Source: an uncultured Rhodospirillales bacterium
GTDB lineage: Bacteria > Pseudomonadota > Alphaproteobacteria > Acetobacterales > Acetobacteraceae
Reading direction: 5' to 3'
Length of the DNA: 34,049 nucleotides
NCBI GenBank assembly: GCA_903845065.1
Contig: CAIMWH010000218.1
Span: 1-34,049, forward strand
The notes beneath the pieces were generated by a model. That model searched no databases. It was not told where the DNA came from and saw only the letters and a program-made list of their open reading frames with translations. The position numbers and the translations under genes were made by a program. Below, piece by piece: positions 16,253-22,021 of this stretch (its first letter is position 1; every line of letters starts with the position of its first letter).

Positions 16253-17425
16253 ATGGCCGTGATCGATCGCATCGCCGCGTTCCACCCCGAGATGACGGAA
16301 TGGCGGCGGGACTTCCACGCCCATCCCGAGATCGGGTTCGAGGAGGTGCGTACCGGCGGCATTGTGGCCGAGAAGCTGCGGTCCTGGGGGATCGAGGTGG
16401 AGCAGGGGTTCGGCAAGACCGGGGTGGTGGGTGTGATCCGGGGGCGGCCGGGAAATCGGAGCATCGGCCTGCGCGCCGATATGGATGCGCTGCCGATGCC
16501 GGAGTTGAACGCCTTCGCCCATCGCAGCATCTACGAAAACCGCATGCATGCCTGCGGCCATGACGGGCACACCACGATGCTGCTCGGCGCCGCGCGCTAC
16601 CTGGCCGAGACGCGCAACTTCTCCGGCACGGTTCACCTGATTTTCCAGCCGGCCGAGGAGGGCCTGACCGGGGCGGCTGAAATGCTGCGTGACGGATTGT
16701 TCGAGAAATATCCGTGCGATCAGGTCTACGGCATCCACAATTCGTTCGACCTGCCGCTGGGCACGGCGGCAATCCGGCCTGGCACGGTGCTTGCCGCGGT
16801 GGACTACTTTACCCTCACCCTGACCGGCCGCAGCAGCCACGCCGCAGCGCCGCACCAGGGGCTCGATCCGCTGCCCTGCGCGGTGCAGGTGTATACCGCG
16901 TTGCAGAACCTGGTGAGCCGGCGGATGGACCCGCATGACACGGTGGTGCTGTCCATCGGGCAGTTCAACGCCGGCACATCGCAAATCGTGATCCCCGAAA
17001 CCGTCGAAATGCGCGGCACCATCCGCACGCTGCGGCCCTCGGTGCGCAAGCAGATGGACGAGTTGTTCCACCAGACCGTGCAGGGCATCGCGGCGGCCCA
17101 TGGGGTGGAGGTGACGCTGGACTACAAGCGCTCCTATCCGCCCACCATCAACACCGCCGAAGAGGCTTCGGCGTTCGAGGCGGCGGCGCGCGATGTGGTG
17201 GGGCCGGCGCTGATCAAGACCAACCTGCCCTCGCTGACCGCCGGGGAGGATTTCGCGTACTACCTGGAGAAGGCGCCGGGGGCATTCATGTTGCTGGGTC
17301 AGATGACGCCGGAGCATGGCAACGTGCCGGTTCACAACGGCCGCTACGACTTCAACGATGACCTGCTGCCGATTGGCGCCAGCTGCTTCGCCCGCCTGGT
17401 GGAGCAGCAACTCGGCGGCGAGTAG
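16253..17425 (+). CDS. M20 family metallo-amidohydrolase (hippurate hydrolase / N-acyl amino acid deacylase-like)
   Basis: This 390-residue zinc- or manganese-dependent amidohydrolase belongs to the M20D branch, which includes hippurate hydrolase, YxeP/SndB and IAA-amino-acid hydrolases. It cleaves N-acyl amino acids in the cytoplasm. The N-terminal RRDFHAHPEIGFEE is diagnostic. Metal ligands appear as Cys101 and His103 in MHACGHDGHT, Glu135-Glu136 in FQPAEEG and His162 in GIHN, with a C-terminal histidine in VPVHNGRYDFND. The dimerisation-domain histidine is in LTGRSSHAAAPHQGLDP. The ATG at 16253 has a GGAGA site eight bases upstream. The 135-base gap after it carries a palindrome and a TTGACA. 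It is followed by an amino-acid importer, a hydrolase and a flavin monooxygenase. In B. subtilis the equivalent YxeP removes an N-acetyl group after monooxygenation, and the same job here is an inference from context. Confidence 0.94.
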   Translation: MAVIDRIAAFHPEMTEWRRDFHAHPEIGFEEVRTGGIVAEKLRSWGIEVEQGFGKTGVVGVIRGRPGNRSIGLRADMDALPMPELNAFAHRSIYENRMHACGHDGHTTMLLGAARYLAETRNFSGTVHLIFQPAEEGLTGAAEMLRDGLFEKYPCDQVYGIHNSFDLPLGTAAIRPGTVLAAVDYFTLTLTGRSSHAAAPHQGLDPLPCAVQVYTALQNLVSRRMDPHDTVVLSIGQFNAGTSQIVIPETVEMRGTIRTLRPSVRKQMDELFHQTVQGIAAAHGVEVTLDYKRSYPPTINTAEEASAFEAAARDVVGPALIKTNLPSLTAGEDFAYYLEKAPGAFMLLGQMTPEHGNVPVHNGRYDFNDDLLPIGASCFARLVEQQLGGE

Positions 17426-17443
17426 GCGTTGAATGCGGCGTGC

Positions 17444-17449
17444 TTGACA
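17444..17449 (+). promoter_or_regulatory. Consensus -35 box (TTGACA) upstream of the amino-acid importer
   Basis: A perfect TTGACA is in the 135-base gap between the M20 gene and the binding-protein gene. No good -10 appears at 17 bases (CAGCGT), so the promoter is either weak and activator-dependent or the match is fortuitous. The 14-base palindrome at 17471-17484 lies where the -10/start region of such a promoter would be. Confidence 0.35.
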
Positions 17450-17470
17450 GCCGAAGGGTCGGAACGCAGC

Positions 17471-17484
17471 GTTCGTATACGAAC
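17471..17484 (+). promoter_or_regulatory. Perfect 14-base palindrome GTTCGTATACGAAC, candidate operator
   Basis: The sequence equals its own reverse complement over 14 bases. It is 76 bases upstream of the binding-protein ATG, in the gap that separates the M20 gene from the importer. A GTATAC-like core flanked by symmetric arms is the general form of operators bound by GntR/FadR-type dimers, but other dimeric regulators are possible. No GntR, LysR or TetR gene is adjacent; the only GntR-type protein here is the MocR regulator at 28955-30406. I saw no second copy in the window. Confidence 0.55.
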
Positions 17485-17560
17485 AAATACGATGGTCCGC
17501 TCCGCCGCTGGCTCCCGGTGCGAGACGGGCTTCCCAGGGGCCGCAACCGGAGTAGACGCG

Positions 17561-18439
17561 ATGGTCGTGCATGCAAAGCGGATATGGTCGGGTGCCGCGG
17601 CGGCCCTCTTCGGGGTGCTCGTCCTGATGGGAATGGCAGGGCAGGTTGCGGCCGCCGGCGTGCTGCCGGAAGCGCGGGCGGCGCTGCCGGAGGCGGTTCG
17701 GGCGGCCGGCGTGCTGAAGGTGGCGACATCGCTCCAATGGCCGCCCTTCGGCTACAAGACCGATGCCGGCGAGATGGAGGGGATTGATATCCGCCTCCTC
17801 AATGTCCTGGCCGAGAAGCTGGGCCTGAAGCTCGAAATGGATGACGTGAAGTTCCCGGTCATCGTGCCGGGCGTCACCAACGGGCGCTACAACGTCGGCA
17901 TGAACCAGATCGCCATCACCGCGGATCGCGCCAAGGTGGTGGATTTCGTGCCCTATCTGAAGTCCGGCTTCAGCCTGCTGGTGCGCCGAGGCTCCACTGA
18001 CCTCGATATCAACAACCTGTGCGGCCATACCCTGGTGCTGACGCAGGGCAGCGGGCAGATCCCGGTGGCCGAGAAGCTTTCCGCCGCATGCGTGGCGGCC
18101 GGCAAGAAGGAAATCACCTTCCAGTTCTACCCCAACAGCGCCGACACCTATCTCGCGCTGGCCAATGGTCGGGGCGATGGCTTCATCGTGGGGCAGGCTT
18201 CGGGCGTCTATATCGCCAAGGGCAACCCCAGGCTCGCGATGACCACGAGTGTGTTGGCGGACTCCCTGTCGATCTCGGGCATCGTGGTGGCCAAGGGCAA
18301 CGTGGCGTTGCAGAACGCCTTGCTGATGGCGATGGAAAGTGCGGTTGCCGATGGCAGCTACATGAAGATCATGACTGAGTTCGGGGTGCCGGACGGCGCG
18401 CTGACGGCGGCCGAGATGCGGCAGAACGCGAAGCAGTAG
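17561..18439 (+). CDS. Polar amino-acid ABC transporter substrate-binding protein
   Basis: This 292-residue family 3 solute-binding protein has a signal peptide at about residues 1-33 (positive end HAKR, core AAAALFGVLVLMGMAG, cleavage near VAAAG). The mature N-terminus LPEAVRAAGVLKVATSLQWPPFGY is the classical start of the family. GEMEGIDIRLLNVLAEKLGL, VGMNQIAITADRAKVVDFVPY and the GSTDLDINNLCGHTLVLTQGSGQ segment follow, the latter with a cysteine pairable with the later SAACVAAG. The ATG at 17561 has GGAG eight bases upstream; a longer frame exists but would place the signal peptide internally. It heads a tight three-gene importer. B. subtilis YxeM is the analogous protein; the actual ligand here is unknown. 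Confidence 0.93.
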   Translation: MVVHAKRIWSGAAAALFGVLVLMGMAGQVAAAGVLPEARAALPEAVRAAGVLKVATSLQWPPFGYKTDAGEMEGIDIRLLNVLAEKLGLKLEMDDVKFPVIVPGVTNGRYNVGMNQIAITADRAKVVDFVPYLKSGFSLLVRRGSTDLDINNLCGHTLVLTQGSGQIPVAEKLSAACVAAGKKEITFQFYPNSADTYLALANGRGDGFIVGQASGVYIAKGNPRLAMTTSVLADSLSISGIVVAKGNVALQNALLMAMESAVADGSYMKIMTEFGVPDGALTAAEMRQNAKQ

Positions 18440-18445
18440 GCCGCA

Positions 18446-19333
18446 TTGACCGTGCACGACGGCGCCGGGCTTCCGCGCGATATGGCGCAGGCGCCGGAGG
18501 TTCTTGCCCCGGCGCATGTCGGGCGCTGGTTCGGCGTTCTGTTCGTGGGGCTCATTGGCGCCTGGATTCTGCATCAACTGCTCACCAATCCCGGCTTCCA
18601 GTGGTTGGTGGTGGCGCAGTTCATGCTCGATCGCCGGGTGCTGGCGGGCATCGGGATGACGCTCGAACTGACGGTGCTGGTGATGCTCATCGGCGCGGTG
18701 CTGGGCATCGTGGTGGCGGTGATGCGGCTTTCGGCCGATCCGTTGCTGGGGCTGTGCGCGCACGCCTTTGTCTGGTTTTTTCGCGGCACGCCGGTGCTGA
18801 TCCAGTTGGTGTTCTGGTACAATCTGGCGTCGCTGTTTCCCGAGCTTTCGATCGGGATTCCGTTTGGCGGGCCGAAATTCTATGAGATTTCGGCCACCGT
18901 CGCGATTTCCTCGTTCACCGCGGCGCTGCTCGGGCTGGGGTTGAACGAGGGCGCCTATATGGCCGAGATCATCCGCGCCGGGCTGCTGTCGGTCGATCCG
19001 GGCCAGGGCGAGGCCTCGAAGGCGCTCGGCCATCGGCCGTTCCAGACCTTCCGGGTGATCGTGCTGCCGCAGGCGATGAAGGCCATCGTGCCGCCCACCG
19101 GCAACCAGGTGATCGGGATGCTCAAGTATACCTCGATTGCTAGCGTGGTTTCCTTGCAGGAATTGATGCATTCCGTGGAGGACATCTACAACCGGAACTT
19201 CGAGACCATCCCGCTGCTGATCGTGGCGGCCCTTTGGTATCTCATCCTGGTGACGATCCTGTCGGTCGGGCAGGCCTATATCGAGAAATACTACTCGCGG
19301 GGCTGGACCAATTCCGCCCCGGCGGCGGCTTGA
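18446..19333 (+). CDS. Polar amino-acid ABC transporter permease
   Basis: This 295-residue HisM/GlnP-type permease begins after a roughly 60-residue N-terminal extension with its own hydrophobic segment (FGVLFVGLIGAWILHQLL). The family core is FMLDRRVLAGIGMTLELTVLVMLIGAVLGIV, then VWFFRGTPVLIQLVFWYNL, AAYMAEIIRAGLLSVDPGQGEASKALG (written here GAYMAEI; the EAA loop contacts the ATPase), and PTGNQVIGMLKYTSIASVVSLQEL. I give the TTG at 18446, seven bases after the previous stop. A GTG at 18452 or the ATG at 18482 are alternatives, and the start is the least certain part. Only one permease is present, so it should work as a homodimer with the neighbouring ATPase. Confidence 0.9.
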   Translation: MTVHDGAGLPRDMAQAPEVLAPAHVGRWFGVLFVGLIGAWILHQLLTNPGFQWLVVAQFMLDRRVLAGIGMTLELTVLVMLIGAVLGIVVAVMRLSADPLLGLCAHAFVWFFRGTPVLIQLVFWYNLASLFPELSIGIPFGGPKFYEISATVAISSFTAALLGLGLNEGAYMAEIIRAGLLSVDPGQGEASKALGHRPFQTFRVIVLPQAMKAIVPPTGNQVIGMLKYTSIASVVSLQELMHSVEDIYNRNFETIPLLIVAALWYLILVTILSVGQAYIEKYYSRGWTNSAPAAA

Positions 19334-19346
19334 GGGTGGCGATGGC

Positions 19347-20138
19347 ATGTCGATAGCAATGCCGGCCGCGCCCCTCGTGCGCATCATCAACGTGTGGAAG
19401 CGCCGTGGCCAGAACCTCGTCCTGAAGGGCGTCGACCTTGATGCCGGGCGTGGCCAGGTGGTGTGCCTGCTCGGCCCCTCGGGCGCCGGCAAGAGCACGC
19501 TGCTGCGCTGCATCAACGCGCTCGAAGTGGCAGATCGCGGCACGGTGGAGGTGGATGGCGCCATCATCGGGTGCGCGATGAAGGACGGCAAACTCTACCG
19601 GATGCGGGAAAGCGAAGTCAGCCGGCAGCGGGCCGATATCGGCATGGTGTTCCAGAACTTCAATTTGTTCCCCCACATGTCGGTGATGGACAACATCACC
19701 GACGCCCCGATGCGGGTGCGCGGCGAAAGCCGGGCGGTGGCGCGGGACCGGGCGCAGGACCTGCTCGGCCGGGTGGGGCTCGCCCACAAGGCCGACAGCT
19801 TCCCGCGTCATCTTTCGGGCGGCCAGCAGCAGCGCATCGCAATCGCGCGGGCGCTGGCGATGTCGCCCAAGCTGATGCTGTTTGACGAGCCGACTTCCGC
19901 GCTGGACCCGCATCTGGTCGGCGAGGTGCTCGATGTGATCAAGGACCTGGCCGCGACGGGGATGACGATGATCATCGTGACGCACGAGGTGCAGTTTGCC
20001 CGCGAGATCGCCGATGTGGCGGCGATCATGGCGAATGGCGTGATTATCGAGGCGGGAGAGGCGAAGGAGGTGCTGACCCAGCCGTCGCACCCGATCTCGC
20101 GCGCCTTCCTCGCGCGATCGTTGCGGGAGGGCCATTGA
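19347..20138 (+). CDS. Polar amino-acid ABC transporter ATP-binding protein
   Basis: This 263-residue ATPase is of the GlnQ/HisP type. Motifs are Walker A GPSGAGKST (43-51), Q-loop VFQNFNLFPHMSV, signature LSGGQQQR (156-163), Walker B LMLFDEP (176-182), D-loop SALDP and H-loop His213 in VTHEVQFARE. NLFPHM after the Q-loop is diagnostic of polar amino-acid importers. The start at 19347 is 13 bases after the permease stop; a second ATG four codons later is possible. Its stop is one base before the isochorismatase-like gene, consistent with one transcript and coupled translation. YxeO is the counterpart in the B. subtilis yxe operon. Confidence 0.95.
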   Translation: MSIAMPAAPLVRIINVWKRRGQNLVLKGVDLDAGRGQVVCLLGPSGAGKSTLLRCINALEVADRGTVEVDGAIIGCAMKDGKLYRMRESEVSRQRADIGMVFQNFNLFPHMSVMDNITDAPMRVRGESRAVARDRAQDLLGRVGLAHKADSFPRHLSGGQQQRIAIARALAMSPKLMLFDEPTSALDPHLVGEVLDVIKDLAATGMTMIIVTHEVQFAREIADVAAIMANGVIIEAGEAKEVLTQPSHPISRAFLARSLREGH

Positions 20139-20139
20139 G

Positions 20140-20670
20140 ATGGATTGGCTGGTGGTGGTGGATGTGCAGCCGGTGTTCCTGAACGCCGACAGCCCGTGGT
20201 TCTCGCCGATGCTGCCCGAGGCGGTGGGGCGGATTGCGGAACTGGTGCCGTTGTTCGGCGAGCGGGTGCTGTTCACCCGGTTTGTGCCGCCCGACGAGGT
20301 GACCGGAAGCTGGAAGCCGTACTACGAGAAGTGGGACTTCGCGTATCGACCGGAGGCGCGGGACTTGTGGGACGTGGCGGCGCCCTGGACCGGGCGGCGC
20401 AGCGTGGCGAGCCATCGCTTTTCCAAGTGGGAGGTCCTGCGGCCGCTGCTGGGCGCTGATCCGCATGTGGTGATGTGCGGGGTGTCCACCGATTGCTGCG
20501 TGATGTCGACCGCGCTGGCCGCGGTGGATGACGGCGCGCATCTGCGCCTGGTGGCGGACGCCTGCGCCGCCAAGGATGACGAGATCCATCAGCGGTCGCT
20601 GGCGATCCTCGCCAGCCGGGCGCCGCAGTTGGTGATCACGACAACGGCTGTGGAACGGCAGCGGCGATAG
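20140..20670 (+). CDS. Isochorismatase-family cysteine hydrolase
   Basis: This 176-residue hydrolase has the isochorismatase-like alpha/beta fold. The Asp-Lys-Cys catalytic triad is visible: Asp8 in LVVVDVQ, Lys96 in HRFSKWE and Cys120 in GVSTDCCVMSTA. The cis-peptide motif GVSTD is intact. Members hydrolyse amides, carbamates, ureas and imides (nicotinamidase, N-carbamoylsarcosine amidase, ureidoacrylate amidase RutB). The start is one base after the ATPase stop and follows a GGGAGG site. The flavin monooxygenase gene begins 33 bases downstream. A flavin monooxygenase paired with an isochorismatase-type hydrolase is also the logic of RutA/RutB in uracil breakdown, which suggests this enzyme acts on the monooxygenase product or a related amide. 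The B. subtilis yxe operon has no such gene. Confidence 0.92.
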   Translation: MDWLVVVDVQPVFLNADSPWFSPMLPEAVGRIAELVPLFGERVLFTRFVPPDEVTGSWKPYYEKWDFAYRPEARDLWDVAAPWTGRRSVASHRFSKWEVLRPLLGADPHVVMCGVSTDCCVMSTALAAVDDGAHLRLVADACAAKDDEIHQRSLAILASRAPQLVITTTAVERQRR

Positions 20671-20703
20671 CGCCGCGCCAGGCATTTTGACAGGAGCATT
20701 TCG

Positions 20704-22014
20704 GTGAGCAAACACATGCATCTCGGTCTGTTGATGACCGGCGCCGGCAGCCACGTGGGCGGCTGGCGCATGCCGGATGCCCAGTTCGGCGCCGAGAATT
20801 TCGAACTCCTGCGCCATCTGGCGGTGGCGGCGGAGCGCGGCAAGCTCGATTTCCTGTTCGTCGCTGATGCGGTCAACACCGGGCTCGATGCGCATCCCGG
20901 TATGATGGTGCGGCTCGAACCGCTCACCCTGCTCGCTGCCCTGGCCATGTGCACCAGCCGCATCGGCCTCGGCGCCACCGTTTCGACAACCTACTCCGAA
21001 CCCTACAACGTCGCCCGCGCCTTCGCCTCCATCGACCATCTCAGCCACGGGCGCGCGGCATGGAACGTGGTGACCGGTTCCAGCCCCGATGCGGCGCCGA
21101 ATTTTGGGCGCGACAAGCACCCGCCGCATTCCGAGCGCTACGCCATGGCCTCCGAATACCTCCAGGTGGTGAAGGGGCTATGGGATAGCTGGGAGGACGG
21201 CGCCATCGTCGGCGACAAGGCCTCGGGCATGTTTGCCGACCCGGCGAAGCTGCATGTGCTGAACCATGTCGGCCCGCACTACAGCGTGAAGGGCCCGCTC
21301 AACATCACCCGGCCGCCGCAGGGGTATCCGGTGATCATGCAGGCCGGCGCGTCCGACGTCGGCAAGGATTTCGCGGCCGAGACGGCGGATGTGGTGTTCA
21401 CCACCCAGCAGGACATGGGCGAGGCGATCGCGTTCCGCGCGGATTTGCGCCGGCGCTGTGAGGCGGCGGGGCGGCCGGCTGACGCGGTGAAGGTGCTGCC
21501 CGGGGTGACGGTGGTGGTGGGCGACAGCGCGCAGGACGCCAAGAAGCGGATCGCGCAGTTGGCGGAACTGGTGGACCCGGTGGCGGCGATGCGCGTGTTG
21601 TCCGATCGTATCGGCCATGATTTGTCGGCTTACCCGCTGGACGAACCGCTGCCGGACCTTGGCGAATCCTCCATGATGCAGGGCCATGCGAAAGTGCTCA
21701 CCTCGGCGGCGCGTCGACACGGCATGACGTTGCGCGAACTGCGCGATTTCACCAGCGCCGGCACCGGGCACCGGGTTGCCTACGGCACGCCGGAAATGAT
21801 CGCCGACGATTTCGAGGAATGGTTCACCAAGGGCGCCGCCGACGGCTTCGTGGTGAAAACCTGCCACCTGCCGGCCCCGTTCGACGAATTCATCGATCGG
21901 GTGGTGCCCATCCTGCGTCAGCGCGGGCTGTTCCGGGCCGAGTACGAAGGCACCACCCTGCGGGACCATCTCGGCCTCGCCCGCCCGCCCCATCCGGCCG
22001 CCCGCGGGGCGTGA
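20704..22014 (+). CDS. LLM-class FMN-dependent monooxygenase, NtaA/SnaA/DszA type
   Basis: This 436-residue flavin monooxygenase belongs to the bacterial-luciferase-like superfamily, subgroup of nitrilotriacetate, pristinamycin and dibenzothiophene-sulfone monooxygenases and B. subtilis YxeK. Diagnostic stretches are AGSHVGGWRMPDAQ near the N-terminus, KLDFLFVADA, LTLLAALAMCTSRIGLGATVSTTYSEPYNVARAFASIDHLSHGRAAWNVVTGS (split into its blocks), PVIMQAGASDVGKDFAA, and the C-terminal DGFVVKTCHLPAPFDEFIDRVVPILRQRGLFR. These enzymes use FMNH2 from a separate reductase and cleave C-N or C-S bonds. The GTG at 20704 is preceded by ACAGGAG at good spacing. It ends the plus-strand cluster, converging on the acylase gene with a seven-base gap. 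Cleavage of an imported N-acyl amino acid or thioether is the likely role by context. The azoreductase-like flavoprotein at 30971-31576 is not obviously its reductase. Confidence 0.93.
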   Translation: MSKHMHLGLLMTGAGSHVGGWRMPDAQFGAENFELLRHLAVAAERGKLDFLFVADAVNTGLDAHPGMMVRLEPLTLLAALAMCTSRIGLGATVSTTYSEPYNVARAFASIDHLSHGRAAWNVVTGSSPDAAPNFGRDKHPPHSERYAMASEYLQVVKGLWDSWEDGAIVGDKASGMFADPAKLHVLNHVGPHYSVKGPLNITRPPQGYPVIMQAGASDVGKDFAAETADVVFTTQQDMGEAIAFRADLRRRCEAAGRPADAVKVLPGVTVVVGDSAQDAKKRIAQLAELVDPVAAMRVLSDRIGHDLSAYPLDEPLPDLGESSMMQGHAKVLTSAARRHGMTLRELRDFTSAGTGHRVAYGTPEMIADDFEEWFTKGAADGFVVKTCHLPAPFDEFIDRVVPILRQRGLFRAEYEGTTLRDHLGLARPPHPAARGA

Positions 22015-22021
22015 CGGGCCG

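Noticed and set aside
16127-19591. 1154-codon minus-strand open frame across the M20 and importer genes
   Set aside because: It is antisense to three well-recognised genes and is rich in His/Arg/Gln with no motifs.
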